A DNA stretch of 64,000 bases from Bacillota bacterium (GTDB taxonomy: Bacteria > Bacillota_A > Clostridia > Lachnospirales > Lachnospiraceae), in contig JAEYMU010000053.1 of assembly GCA_023407175.1 (NCBI GenBank), positions 434,001 to 498,000 on the forward strand. The letters are read 5' to 3'. The notes under the pieces were generated by a model, which was not told where the DNA came from, did not search any database, and saw nothing but the letters and a program-made list of their open reading frames with translations. Shown piece after piece: positions 46,241-55,650 of the stretch. Each line of letters opens with the position of its first letter. The stretch's first letter is position 1. A program made the translations under genes and the position numbers.

Positions 46241-47038
46241 TCATTTCCCTTTGTTATGCCGCTCTATTGCATCGATTAGTGGGGGAAGCCCCTTAATATT
46301 AGCGATTACATAATCCGCCCCTGCTTCCCAATAAACCTTCGCTGCCCTGGCACAGGCTTTTTTTCGTTCTTCTCCGGTAAGCCGGTTGAATTCTTCCTCG
46401 GACAATCCCATGACCGAACTTCCCTCTACCACGCCCACGGAAAGGATTCCGGCATTCTTCCCCTCCTGGATGTCTGCCACAGTATCCCCCAGCTTAAGTA
46501 CAGTCATAACAGAAGAAACTCTCAAAGCCTCCATATTCTTAAATATCATATACGGATATGGCCTTCCCAGATTACTCACAAGGTCGGGGGTAAACCAGGT
46601 GTCGGCCTCATAGCCGGCTTCCTTTGCCTTGGCAGTTACAATTTCCATCATCTGACTGGTATAGCCAGTTGTAGAGCCGATTTTAATTCCCCTTTCCCGA
46701 AGTGCTGCAGCCGTTTCAACCACGTATGGCTTAGGCGCTGAAAACTCATGTACTATATTTAGGATACCTGCTTCGCTCTGCTCATATATGGCATCCACGT
46801 CCTCCTGTGTCCATTCCCTATCATGCTTTTCCAGCCACAGCTTTTGCAGACGCGGCTGGGACAGCATTGCTACAACATGATCTCTTTTGCGAAGTCCCAT
46901 TGGTTTTCTGACCTCCTCCAGTGTCGGAAGAATTCCCGCCTTCCTGAAGGCGTCTACAAATGCCTGTACCGGTGCCATACAACCGAAATCCACCGTCGTT
47001 CCGGCCCAGTCAAGAATTACTGCTTCTATTTTTCTCAT
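46241..47038 (-). CDS. phnX: Phosphonoacetaldehyde hydrolase PhnX
   Basis: 265-residue HAD-superfamily phosphonatase. The nucleophile D10 is in LDWAGTTVD, and the cap-domain Schiff-base lysine (K51) is in MGLRKRDH, matching Bacillus cereus K53. The Mg-site motif is LGDTVADI. It cleaves phosphonoacetaldehyde to acetaldehyde and phosphate, completing 2-aminoethylphosphonate catabolism started by PhnW 36 nt upstream. Last gene of the operon. Confidence 0.95.
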   Translation of the reverse strand: MRKIEAVILDWAGTTVDFGCMAPVQAFVDAFRKAGILPTLEEVRKPMGLRKRDHVVAMLSQPRLQKLWLEKHDREWTQEDVDAIYEQSEAGILNIVHEFSAPKPYVVETAAALRERGIKIGSTTGYTSQMMEIVTAKAKEAGYEADTWFTPDLVSNLGRPYPYMIFKNMEALRVSSVMTVLKLGDTVADIQEGKNAGILSVGVVEGSSVMGLSEEEFNRLTGEERKKACARAAKVYWEAGADYVIANIKGLPPLIDAIERHNKGK

Positions 47039-47074
47039 CTGCTTCTCCGTTCCTTAATGTACTAACTCAATATT

Positions 47075-48181
47075 TCAATCCTTCACACTAATCTCATTCT
47101 CCAGAAATTCCTTGATAATCTCACAAAGCCTTAGAATATCCTCCCGGTATATCTCACCAATATTTCCGATACGGAAGGTGTCTGCCTGTGTCACCTTGCC
47201 CGGATATATGGCATATCCGTTTGCCTTGATATAGGCATATAGCTCAGCAAAGGTAAAGTTCTGGTGATCGGGATAAAGAAAGCTGGTAATGATTGGTGAT
47301 TGGTGTGTACTGCCAATATAAGTATGAATGCCTATTTCCTCCATCTTTGCAATCAGCAGCCGGTTATTTTCAAAATATCTTTGGTTTCTGGCCTTAATTC
47401 CGCCTTCCTCCTCCAATTCCTCCAGCGCCTTTGCGAAGGCCAGTACTGTATGAGTGGGTGAAGTGAATCTCCATTTCCCGTCCTCCTCCATGGTCTCCCA
47501 CTGATCATATAAATCCAGGGACAAGCTCCTTGCCTTACCCTTGCACTCTAATAAAAGACTTCTTCTGGCGATAATGAAGGAAAAGCCGGGAACACCCTGA
47601 ATGCACTTGTTAGCAGAGCTGATCAAGAAATCGATTCCCATTTTCTGCATGGGTATATCCACTCCGCCAAAGCTGCTCATGGCATCCACAATAAAGACAC
47701 GTCCCTGGTCCTTCACCACCCTTGCCACTGCTTCAATATCATTTTGTATGCCAGAGGTGGTCTCAATATGTACCATGGATACATGGGAAACGGAAGGGTT
47801 TTTACTTAGGATATTCTTTATCTCCTCCGCATCGGGAATTCTGTTGTAGTTTTCCCTATAGGTTATAAAATCAAGTCCGTTGTGCTCCGCTATGTCTTCC
47901 ATGCGGTCACCGTAAGCTCCGTTTGCAACGATCAAAAGCTGGTCCTTTTTGCCCAGAGCGCTTGATAATACGGCTTCCACGCCATAGGTTCCGCTGCCCT
48001 GCAGCAAAATGACTGTATATTCCTGCGGCGAAGCATGGGCCAGCTCCAGAAGCCGGCTTCGTATCTTCTGGGTAATCTGCTTATAATCCTCATCCCAGGT
48101 ACAATGGTCGGATAGCATCTCTTTTTTCACAGAAGCCGTCGTCGTGAGCGGTCCAGGTGTCAGTAATTTATAGTTTATCAT
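47075..48181 (-). CDS. phnW: 2-aminoethylphosphonate:pyruvate transaminase PhnW
   Basis: 368-residue class V PLP aminotransferase. The PLP lysine is in SSANKCIQGVPGF, and the start LTPGPLTTTASVKKEML and VDAMSSFGG are classic PhnW. It converts 2-aminoethylphosphonate and pyruvate to phosphonoacetaldehyde and alanine. The upstream ABC genes probably import the substrate and phnX downstream finishes the pathway, giving P, C and N from a common natural phosphonate. Confidence 0.95.
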   Translation of the reverse strand: MINYKLLTPGPLTTTASVKKEMLSDHCTWDEDYKQITQKIRSRLLELAHASPQEYTVILLQGSGTYGVEAVLSSALGKKDQLLIVANGAYGDRMEDIAEHNGLDFITYRENYNRIPDAEEIKNILSKNPSVSHVSMVHIETTSGIQNDIEAVARVVKDQGRVFIVDAMSSFGGVDIPMQKMGIDFLISSANKCIQGVPGFSFIIARRSLLLECKGKARSLSLDLYDQWETMEEDGKWRFTSPTHTVLAFAKALEELEEEGGIKARNQRYFENNRLLIAKMEEIGIHTYIGSTHQSPIITSFLYPDHQNFTFAELYAYIKANGYAIYPGKVTQADTFRIGNIGEIYREDILRLCEIIKEFLENEISVKD

Positions 48182-48267
48182 TTCAACCTCATTCTGTAGT
48201 GCACTGCAAATTCGGCATGCACACGAATTTACAGCGCGTTCTTATTTTTATTATGTAAAGCAGCTTC

Positions 48268-49248
48268 CTACTTACAGCTCTCCGACAGCTCCTGATGCTT
48301 TTCCAGTAAATCCACCGTTAACTTTTCAGCAAATTTCTTCGGATAAGCGGAAGAGTTTGCACTGTCGGTAGTTTCGCCTTCGTACAGGGCATTCGGATAA
48401 TAGGTAATCAGCTCGGCCCTTGCATTTTTTATAATACACTCCGCCATCTCCATGGCCTTCGCATTAGTTTTATCCCCCTTATCCAGTACGGCCACTGATT
48501 CGGTTAAGGAGAAATTACCTTCGGTCGGATCGACAAAATCAATCGGAAGTCCTTCTGCCTTGTCGGCAACTGCCTGCTGCCTGAGTCCGAAGCCGATTGC
48601 GATTTCACCGGCGCGCAATTTTTTAAGCGGGCCGGAGCCGGACTCCTCAATATGGGCTCCGGCATTCTTATAGATACCGGTTAGTACCTCCTTTGCTCCA
48701 TCCTCGCCATAAGCTGTCACCAGGGCCTGTATCATCAGCCATGCTGTGGAGGAGGATGCAATATCGGGTACGGAAATCATTCCGCTGTACTCTGCGCCTG
48801 CAAGGTCCTTCAGGCAGGTTGGCAGGGTAAGATTATTCTCCTTCATTAATTCTGTATTCACAAGGATTGTACCCTCCTGTGATGTAATCGGTGCGCAGTA
48901 AGAGGGAAATTCATCAATTGTATTCACGTCGAAATCAAGATCAGTAAACATCTGATTCTGATCCTGGGCGCTTTCTACATAGAAGGTGCTCATCGTAATC
49001 AGATCCGCCTCCAGATTCTTGCCCTCTGCAAGCAGCTTTCCTCCCAGCTCCGAGGTTCCGAAGGTCTGGAATACATACTGATCCTTATAGCCGTTATGAT
49101 CGAGTGCGTTTTTCATGGCAAGAATTGCCTCATCATCCGCATTGGAATAGATTACTACCGTCTTATCCTTGGAGCCGCAGCCGCTAAGACCTGCACACAC
49201 CATCACTACTGCCAGCAGCAGCACCAATACTTTCTTTATATCTTTCAT
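48268..49248 (-). CDS. ABC substrate-binding lipoprotein, probably for 2-aminoethylphosphonate
   Basis: 326 residues with lipobox GLSGC and an iron/Fbp-like type 2 binding fold (VVIYSNADDEAILAMKNAL near the start), as in PhnS-type 2-aminoethylphosphonate binding proteins. AAAGGAG lies 7 nt before the ATG. The start is inside the 3' end of the permease gene (65-nt overlap in another frame). Ligand inferred from the adjacent phnW-phnX. Confidence 0.85.
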   Translation of the reverse strand: MKDIKKVLVLLLAVVMVCAGLSGCGSKDKTVVIYSNADDEAILAMKNALDHNGYKDQYVFQTFGTSELGGKLLAEGKNLEADLITMSTFYVESAQDQNQMFTDLDFDVNTIDEFPSYCAPITSQEGTILVNTELMKENNLTLPTCLKDLAGAEYSGMISVPDIASSSTAWLMIQALVTAYGEDGAKEVLTGIYKNAGAHIEESGSGPLKKLRAGEIAIGFGLRQQAVADKAEGLPIDFVDPTEGNFSLTESVAVLDKGDKTNAKAMEMAECIIKNARAELITYYPNALYEGETTDSANSSAYPKKFAEKLTVDLLEKHQELSESCK

Positions 49249-50881
49249 TATTTTTCTCCTTTCGAATTCCCAATCTGCCCAGACGAGTAAATACTACCCT
49301 GCCCGACAGATTTATAATTAATATCAGCATCGACAGAACAAATACTTCGTTAAATTTATTATAATATTGCAATTCCTTAATTTTGGCGGTTATCACCATG
49401 GTCCTTGCCCCTGCGATAAAGATGACTGCACTGATCGTTACCATTGCATTGATGAAGTAATAGCCGAATACCTCCACAATCGTCCCGAAAGCATTGGGCG
49501 TAACCACCCGCAGGATGGTATGAAGCCATTTGTCCCCCATCAAAAGTGCCGTAGTTTCCCAGGAGGCATTCATTTTAGACAGACAGCTCTTCATCATCAG
49601 ATAGGGGGTGGAAAAATAATGGACAATGGTACACCCAACGAGGATTGCCAGGGTTCCCTGCAAAAATGTTCCCGAAAAAACAAACAGATAGGAGAGCCCC
49701 AGCACCATTCCCGGAATGGTATTGGTTACCATTGCAATTCCCTCAATCATCCTTTTGATGGGATGTCCGAGATTACTGCGCGCCGTAATCAGGGCACTTC
49801 CATAAGCCGTCAATGTACCAAAGAAGGCCGTAATCAGTGATACCTTAAGGGAATTGATTACTACCTGCGACAATGCATTATCCCGAAAAACCGATTTGAT
49901 ATGGTCAAGTGTAAAGGTAATACGATAGGGCCATTCATGGATAAAGGGAAGTATAAAAATAACTGCGAAAACGGATAGAACACTGATAAGTATCAGAGTA
50001 CTGAAGGTCCCGCAGATTCCATCCCGCAGTCTGCTTTTTCTCACCTCCAGGTTACTAACCTTACTGTAACGGACATTGTATTTTTCCAGAGCATGAAGTC
50101 CAAGGATACTAAGCACGGACGGAAGCAGCATAACAAATGCTACTACGGCCCCTTTTCCAAAGTCCGGCACGCTTCCGAGCATTTCCTTGTAAAGCACGCC
50201 TGCGATTGTTTCATACCTTCCCCCCACTGAGGCAGGTATCCCAAAATCGGTAAAGCACAGAAAGAAGGTCTGTATAAATGCAGAGACCAGCGTGCTAAGA
50301 AGCGGTCGGAGCAAGGTGGTGCAAAAGGTTCTGACCGGATTGTCTCCCATGATACGGGATACCACCATAAAGCTTTTATCAATATAATGCATCGTGTTTT
50401 GTATTAACAAAAATGCCACCGGCAGCGTATAGATCACATACCCGGTCAGTAAACCGGCAAAGCCGTACAGCTCAAAGGGTTGCCTTCCCAATATTCTTGT
50501 AATCAGACCCTGCTTTCCAAAGGAATAAATGATTGCAAAGCCATAGGTTATGGTGGGCAGATACATGGGAAGCTGCGCCAGCCTGTAAACAAAAGTCTTA
50601 TGTATCCGCGGCAGCCCCGTATAATGAATAGTATAAGCCAGAAAAAAACCAAGCAGGGTTGAAGCCGCGGCACTTACCGCTGATATGACAAAGCTGTTTT
50701 GCAGCGCCTGAAAGAAGCCTCTTTTCCCAAGCACCTCCTGATAATTTGCCAGTCCGGTCTGCTCGTCTGCCTGCAGTGATTTAAACAGCAGCATTAATAT
50801 CGGAACGGCAAGAAATATGAGAAAATAGATGGTTACCACCAGAAATATTATTTTTAATTCCTTATTTTTTTTATGTTCCAT
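49184..50881 (-). CDS. ABC permease with two fused transmembrane units (2-aminoethylphosphonate type)
   Basis: About 565 residues with roughly twelve helices: two BPD_transp_1 halves fused (about 40-300 and 330-550), like PhnU and PhnV joined, or FbpB. Each half has an EAA-type loop (MVVSRIMGDNPVRTFCTTLLRP; ALLMGDKWLHTILRVVTPNAFG, cited for location). Starts at 50902, 50890 and 50881 are all possible after the ATPase stop at 50907; 50881 has the best upstream purine stretch. The last 21 codons overlap the binding-protein gene. Confidence 0.83.
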   Translation of the reverse strand: MEHKKNKELKIIFLVVTIYFLIFLAVPILMLLFKSLQADEQTGLANYQEVLGKRGFFQALQNSFVISAVSAAASTLLGFFLAYTIHYTGLPRIHKTFVYRLAQLPMYLPTITYGFAIIYSFGKQGLITRILGRQPFELYGFAGLLTGYVIYTLPVAFLLIQNTMHYIDKSFMVVSRIMGDNPVRTFCTTLLRPLLSTLVSAFIQTFFLCFTDFGIPASVGGRYETIAGVLYKEMLGSVPDFGKGAVVAFVMLLPSVLSILGLHALEKYNVRYSKVSNLEVRKSRLRDGICGTFSTLILISVLSVFAVIFILPFIHEWPYRITFTLDHIKSVFRDNALSQVVINSLKVSLITAFFGTLTAYGSALITARSNLGHPIKRMIEGIAMVTNTIPGMVLGLSYLFVFSGTFLQGTLAILVGCTIVHYFSTPYLMMKSCLSKMNASWETTALLMGDKWLHTILRVVTPNAFGTIVEVFGYYFINAMVTISAVIFIAGARTMVITAKIKELQYYNKFNEVFVLSMLILIINLSGRVVFTRLGRLGIRKEKNNERYKESIGAAAGSSDGVCRS

Positions 50882-50906
50882 ATGCCTCATCTCTTCACCC
50901 ATCAAC

Positions 50907-51692
50907 TCACACAGCGGGCAGGGAGGGCTGTGGCATGAAATTACTGTTCTGAACCGAAAAAAGCTCAAAGATATTGTTTCTCTTAATTTCCAGTTGATTC
51001 AGAATAAATTTTTGTACAAATGTATTTTCCGGTCTGTTAATTATGTCCTCAGGCTTCCCGAATTGAGAAATCCTTCCCTCATTTAAAATCAGAACACGGT
51101 TGGACAGGGTTAATGCTTCCTCCGGGTCATGTGTTACAATAATAGTCGTCAGATGGTATTCCCGAGCAATCGCCTTGATCCTATCCTTGATAGATTCCTT
51201 GATTACACCATCCAGTGCACTTAAGGGCTCATCCAGCAGCAAAAGCTTTGGTTTCATCACCAAAGTTCTGGCAAGAGCCACCCGCTGCTTCTGTCCCCCA
51301 GACAGCTGGTCAATTCTCTTATGCAGGTGCTCTTCAAGCTCCAGAAGATGGATTAATTCCTCAATTTCCTTCTGTGTGGACAGCTGCGGCTTATTCTTCA
51401 GGCCATAAGTAATGTTTTTGTAGACATTCAGGTTGGGAAACAAAGCATAATCCTGAAACACAATATTAAAGCCTCTTTTTTCCATCGGTACCTTCGTAAT
51501 ATCCTCCCCTTGGAACAGTATCCTTCCGCTGTCCATCCCGGTAATACCGAGGATCATATTCAGCAGAGAGGTCTTTCCACAGCCGGAGGATCCCAGGATG
51601 GATACAATCTCCCCCTCCTCAATTTCCAGACTGATATCCGTCAGTACGATCCTTCCATCATAACTCTTTTTTAAGTTCTCCAGTTTCAGCAT
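50907..51692 (-). CDS. ABC ATP-binding protein (2-aminoethylphosphonate type)
   Basis: 261 residues: Walker A GSSGCGKTS, Q-loop FQDYALFPN, signature LSGGQKQR, Walker B LLLLDEPLSALD and switch VTHDPEEA are all intact. It has no long regulatory C-terminal domain. First structural gene of the phosphonate transport operon; a TGTAG-N5-CTACA site lies 123 bp upstream. Confidence 0.9.
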   Translation of the reverse strand: MLKLENLKKSYDGRIVLTDISLEIEEGEIVSILGSSGCGKTSLLNMILGITGMDSGRILFQGEDITKVPMEKRGFNIVFQDYALFPNLNVYKNITYGLKNKPQLSTQKEIEELIHLLELEEHLHKRIDQLSGGQKQRVALARTLVMKPKLLLLDEPLSALDGVIKESIKDRIKAIAREYHLTTIIVTHDPEEALTLSNRVLILNEGRISQFGKPEDIINRPENTFVQKFILNQLEIKRNNIFELFSVQNSNFMPQPSLPAV

Positions 51693-51814
51693 TATACTCT
51701 CCTTTTTGTTTCTGCGCAGATTTCACTTCCTGAAACACCCCCATTCTAGCAATGTCTTTTTTCAGAATCAATCAAATCTGTTTCAAACATTTGTGAAGGA
51801 AATGTAAAACGCCG

Positions 51815-51829
51815 TGTAGTATTTCTACA
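51815..51829. promoter_or_regulatory. Candidate RpiR-regulator operator, site 1
   Basis: TGTAGTATTTCTACA, an inverted repeat TGTAG-N5-CTACA, lies in the 149-bp gap before the ABC ATPase gene. It matches the site at 52791-52805 at 14 of 15 positions. Confidence 0.55.
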
Positions 51830-51841
51830 AAAAAACTGCCT

Positions 51842-52729
51842 TCAATAGGCCTTATCCCGGATTACATTGCTGACCTTGTCCAGCCTTTTTGCATAGGTTT
51901 CATAATCCGAGGTTATAATGCCCGTGTAGATCATGTCCACAATCATCATCTGTGAGGTGCGGGAGAAAATTGCATCTCCATACAGAAGCTGGTCCTGTGA
52001 GGTACAAAGCAAAAGGTCGGCATACTGGCAGATCAGTGAATCCTTGAAATTTGTAATAACAATGGTTTTTGCCTTGTGCCTCTTTGCCTCCGAAATCGCA
52101 TCCACCGTGTCCCTGGAGCAGCCAGAATAGGAAATACCGATTGCCACATCCTGTTCGCACAGATAGCTGGCCCCGATTCTCTGCAAATAGCTGTCACTTA
52201 CATAATGGCAGTTAAAGCCCAGATAAATCAGCTTTGTTGCCAAATCGCTGGCGGGTGCGCCGGAATTTTCAACCGCATAAATTTCAATCCGCCTTGCCGC
52301 CTTAATGGTCTCTATCATTTTCTGAAATTCCTTCATGGATATACATTTCAGGGTATTCTTCATTATTTCCAGTGTCGTTGCAACGATCTTTTCAGGGACA
52401 TCCAGCACGGAATCCTTTTTGCGAATGCGGTATCCGAACATTGGGTACATTTCCTCTGAGCTGCTGTTCTTCCCCGCATGCTCCGTAGTCAGGGCATGCT
52501 CAGCAATCAGGGCATACCGGAATTCCTTATACCCCGGATAGTTTAACGCCTTCACCATTCTGACAATCGTGGGCTGGCTCACCTTGCTCATCTTTGCCAG
52601 CCGCTCAAGTGACATGGTTCTGATCTCATTCAGATGCTTCAGAATATAATCTGCCGCCTTCTGCTCGGAAGGGCGCAGGTCCTGATATCCTGCCTTGATG
52701 CTTATAGATATATCATTTTCTTCCTTCAT
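51842..52729 (-). CDS. RpiR/MurR-family transcriptional regulator
   Basis: 295 residues: an N-terminal HTH_6 domain (about 1-80, LERLAKMSKVSQPTIVRMVKALNYPGYKEFR) and a C-terminal SIS phosphosugar-binding domain (about 130-265, IEIYAVENSGAPASDLATKL; GISYSGCSRDT). SIS regulators usually sense phosphorylated sugars; here the neighbours suggest an organophosphonate or C2/C3 phosphate signal. It is codirectional with and immediately upstream of the phosphonate operon, and divergent from gapN. Confidence 0.88.
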   Translation of the reverse strand: MKEENDISISIKAGYQDLRPSEQKAADYILKHLNEIRTMSLERLAKMSKVSQPTIVRMVKALNYPGYKEFRYALIAEHALTTEHAGKNSSSEEMYPMFGYRIRKKDSVLDVPEKIVATTLEIMKNTLKCISMKEFQKMIETIKAARRIEIYAVENSGAPASDLATKLIYLGFNCHYVSDSYLQRIGASYLCEQDVAIGISYSGCSRDTVDAISEAKRHKAKTIVITNFKDSLICQYADLLLCTSQDQLLYGDAIFSRTSQMMIVDMIYTGIITSDYETYAKRLDKVSNVIRDKAY

Positions 52730-52790
52730 CCTTTACTCCGTTCTGTGGGTTCTATAGCTAAGGGACACCGCATGGCAATGTCCCTGTTCT

Positions 52791-52805
52791 TGTAGGATTT
52801 CTACA
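52791..52805. promoter_or_regulatory. Candidate RpiR-regulator operator, site 2
   Basis: TGTAGGATTTCTACA, 62 bp upstream of the regulator start, the same inverted repeat as site 1, suggesting autoregulation. An AGGGACA/TGTCCCT hairpin lies beside it at 52760-52785. Confidence 0.55.
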
Positions 52806-52955
52806 GAAATTTTAATTTTTTATGAAAATCTATCATAATTTCAGCATAGCATAAGATAAAAATTTTTTTGTCAAATCTTTGTGAAATCAGTCTTCCTGCC
52901 GATAAAATATAAAATTCAGTCTCCAGATAATTATGCTACAGGTTATTAATATTGT

Positions 52956-52983
52956 TTGACATTGATATAATATTGCATATACT
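52956..52983 (+). promoter_or_regulatory. Promoter of gapN with long leader
   Basis: TTGACA (52956-52961), a 16-nt spacer and TATACT (52978-52983). The leader of about 130 nt to the ATG contains a GC-rich CCGCG/CGCGG stretch near 53040-53062 and no known riboswitch that I recognise. Confidence 0.7.
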
Positions 52984-53118
52984 ATGAAATTATAGTAACA
53001 GTTCAGAGCCAAACTCGAAAGCACTGCATATTTCTAACCCGCGAAGGTAATGCTGCCGCGGAACACACCATGCTACAGACATTTTTAAAACCACACCATA
53101 AAAGAAAGGCGGGATAGA

Positions 53119-54576
53119 ATGTTCGAAAATATTCATTCAAATAAGGTATACCGTAATTTATTCAACGGAAGCTGGGTGGAATGTGCCACCAAACAAACTT
53201 CCGATATTCTTTCTCCGGTTGATGGCAGCCTGGTTGGTAAAACCCAGCTTCTCTCCCGTGAGGAGATCGACCTGATTGTACAAAACTCCAGGGAATCCCA
53301 GAAGGTCTGGCAGGATACCCCGGTCAGTGAACGAGCGAGGATTTTGGAGCGAGCCGCCGATATTCTGGAGGAACATACAGAGCTTCTGGCCGGCATTTTG
53401 GAAGCTGAAATTGCCAAGGATACCGATTCTGCCATATCCGAGGTCAAGAGAACTGCTGATTTTATCCGTTTCACTGCAAATGAAGGGATGCATATGCAGG
53501 GCGAGGCAATCGGTGCAGAGCATTTTCCGGGCTTTAAGAAAAACAAGATTTCCTATGTTACCAGAGTACCCCTTGGTATCGTTCTGGCCATATCACCCTT
53601 TAATTACCCCATCAATCTGACCGCCTCCAAGGTTGCTCCTGCTCTGATTGCAGGCAACAGTGTTATCCTAAAGCCTCCGACACAGGGCTCTATCAGTGCT
53701 CTTTATCTGGCGGAGGCATTTCACCAGGCCGGCCTTCCGGCGGGTGTGCTGAACACGGTTACCGGAAAGGGCTCGGAAATCGGCGATTATCTGATTACCC
53801 ATAAGGACATCAGCTTTATTAACTTTACCGGAAGTACTAAGGTCGGAAAGCACATTGCACAAATTGCCGGCATGGTACCCATGCTTCTGGAGTTAGGCGG
53901 TAAGGACGCTGCGATCGTACTTGAGGACGCCGATCTTACCGTAGCCGCAAAGAACATTGTCTCCGGTGCCTACAGCTATTCCGGTCAAAGATGTACTGCC
54001 GTTAAACGGATTCTGGTGGTTGACCAGGTTGCAGACGAGCTGGTTGGACTGATTGAGTCCGAGGTTCGCCATCTTAAGGTGGGAAATCCGGGAAAAGGAG
54101 TTCAGATCACTCCCCTGATCAACAAGGAGGCTGCCGACTTTGTCGAAGAATTAATAAGGGATGCTCTGGCTAAGGGGGCCAAATTAATTACAGGGAATCT
54201 GAGAGAGGGAAATCTCATTTATCCTACACTCATGGATTATGTCACTACGGATATGAGGCTGGCCTGGGAGGAGCCCTTCGGACCGGTCCTTCCCATCCTT
54301 CGCGTGAAAGACATCGAGGAAGCGATTGATATTGCCAACCGCTCCGAATACGGCCTCCAGTCCTCCGTATTTACAAGAAACATTGACCTTGCCTTTCAGG
54401 TTGCCGAACAGCTGGAGGTGGGAACAGTGCAGATTAATAATAAGCCGGAGCGCGGACCGGACCATTTCCCGTTTCTTGGCGTCAAGTCCTCCGGTATGGG
54501 AACGCAGGGAATCCACTACAGCATCGAGGCTATGAGCCGGCCGAAGGCAATCGTTGTTAATTTGAATCAATCATAG
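53119..54576 (+). CDS. gapN: Non-phosphorylating NADP-dependent glyceraldehyde-3-phosphate dehydrogenase (GapN-type ALDH)
   Basis: 485-residue aldehyde dehydrogenase. Catalytic Cys C292 (SGQRCTAVKR) and general base E258 (LELGGKDAA) are in place. The closing motif NNKPERGPDHFPFLGVKSSG is characteristic of GapN, which oxidises glyceraldehyde-3-P directly to 3-phosphoglycerate and makes NADPH. Given the neighbouring phosphonate genes, oxidation of phosphonoacetaldehyde or a related aldehyde is a possible alternative. Monocistronic, followed by a strong terminator. Confidence 0.85.
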   Translation: MFENIHSNKVYRNLFNGSWVECATKQTSDILSPVDGSLVGKTQLLSREEIDLIVQNSRESQKVWQDTPVSERARILERAADILEEHTELLAGILEAEIAKDTDSAISEVKRTADFIRFTANEGMHMQGEAIGAEHFPGFKKNKISYVTRVPLGIVLAISPFNYPINLTASKVAPALIAGNSVILKPPTQGSISALYLAEAFHQAGLPAGVLNTVTGKGSEIGDYLITHKDISFINFTGSTKVGKHIAQIAGMVPMLLELGGKDAAIVLEDADLTVAAKNIVSGAYSYSGQRCTAVKRILVVDQVADELVGLIESEVRHLKVGNPGKGVQITPLINKEAADFVEELIRDALAKGAKLITGNLREGNLIYPTLMDYVTTDMRLAWEEPFGPVLPILRVKDIEEAIDIANRSEYGLQSSVFTRNIDLAFQVAEQLEVGTVQINNKPERGPDHFPFLGVKSSGMGTQGIHYSIEAMSRPKAIVVNLNQS

Positions 54577-54585
54577 GATATTAAT

Positions 54586-54634
54586 AGAAGCAGATATTCC
54601 TTTTGAAATTATAGCGGAATATCTGCTTCTTTAT
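54586..54634 (+). terminator. Terminator of gapN
   Basis: Perfect 15-bp arms AGAAGCAGATATTCC (54586-54600) and the complement at 54616-54630, then TTAT. Confidence 0.85.
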
Positions 54635-54689
54635 GTTTAAGAAAAAATTCGGCAGGGAGTGTCTTATTTTTCATTTATGCCCTGAACAT

Positions 54690-54721
54690 GACATGCTATT
54701 GTCCTGTTCCTGTGTTATAAT
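54690..54721 (+). promoter_or_regulatory. Promoter and operator of the WYL regulator gene
   Basis: GACATGCTATTGTC (54690-54703, GACA-N6-TGTC) is followed by TGTTCCTG and TATAAT (54716-54721). The same arrangement occurs before the next gene. Confidence 0.6.
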
Positions 54722-54740
54722 GGATTGGAGGTGAAAACAT

Positions 54741-55646
54741 ATGAAGCTTGACCGTCTGATCGGTATTCTTACCATTCTTCTTCAAAATACCAGAGTAACT
54801 GCACCGCAGCTTGCAGAAAGATTTGAGGTGTCGCGCCGTACCATCGGGCGGGACATTGATGCCCTTTGCCAGGCCGGAATTCCAATTGCGACCTATCAGG
54901 GGGAGGGCGGCGGCATCTCCGTTGCCGAAGGCTATAAGCTTGACAAAAGTATTCTGACTGCCGATGAGCTTTCCACTATGATTGCAGCACTGAAGGGAAT
55001 TGGCAGCGTATCTGAGAAATCACAGATTGAACGGACTCTTGATAAGCTATCAGCAAATAAAGATGCTGTGGTGTCTTTGCGGGAGCCTGTTGTCATTGAC
55101 CTTGCCTCCCATTACAGGGGTAATCTTACACCAAAGATAGAGCTGATCAAGCAGGCTGTCTTGGAACAAAGACTGATTGAATTTGACTATTATTATGAAA
55201 AGGGACAAACTCACCGTCAAATGGAACCCTGCTTTGTCATCTTCCAGTGGACAGCCTGGTATGTCTTTGGCTTTTGCCGGAAACGTCATGACTGGCGGCT
55301 GTTCAAGCTGGCGCGGCTGTGGAAGCTTCAATTATGCAACGAAACCTTTTCTTTCCGCGAGATACCCCCGGAAAGAAGGGATTTTAACGCACATTTTTCT
55401 GATGACAACAAGCTGGTTGCACTGTTTGATCCATCCGCGAAATATCAGCTGATGGAAGAGTATGGGCCGGACTGCTATGAGGAAACACCGGAGGGAAATC
55501 TGCGGCTTGAGGTTGGCTATACCAGGCGGGACTATATCATAAGCTGGCTGCTGGGCTTTGGAAACAGAGTTAAAGTGATTGAACCGACCGATATTGGCGA
55601 GGAAATAAAAGGAATTGCCGAAAATATTTTGCAACGTTACAGATAA
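54741..55646 (+). CDS. YafY-type HTH/WYL-domain transcriptional regulator
   Basis: 301 residues: an N-terminal HTH_11 winged helix (LAERFEVSRRTIGRDIDALCQAGIPI, about 22-48, cited for location) and a WYL domain (about 135-215, with EPCFVIFQWTAWYVFGFC and WRLFKLARLWKL). A WCX-like C-terminal part follows. Such regulators sense small ligands through WYL. It probably controls itself and the next gene, since both share the GACA-N6-TGTC promoter element. GGAGGTG precedes the ATG. Confidence 0.88.
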   Translation: MKLDRLIGILTILLQNTRVTAPQLAERFEVSRRTIGRDIDALCQAGIPIATYQGEGGGISVAEGYKLDKSILTADELSTMIAALKGIGSVSEKSQIERTLDKLSANKDAVVSLREPVVIDLASHYRGNLTPKIELIKQAVLEQRLIEFDYYYEKGQTHRQMEPCFVIFQWTAWYVFGFCRKRHDWRLFKLARLWKLQLCNETFSFREIPPERRDFNAHFSDDNKLVALFDPSAKYQLMEEYGPDCYEETPEGNLRLEVGYTRRDYIISWLLGFGNRVKVIEPTDIGEEIKGIAENILQRYR

Positions 55647-55650
55647 ACAC

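Noticed and set aside
52990..53118. Known riboswitch in the gapN leader
   Set aside because: GC-rich hairpin potential is visible but no purine, glycine, THF, fluoride, SAM or c-di-GMP consensus could be matched.
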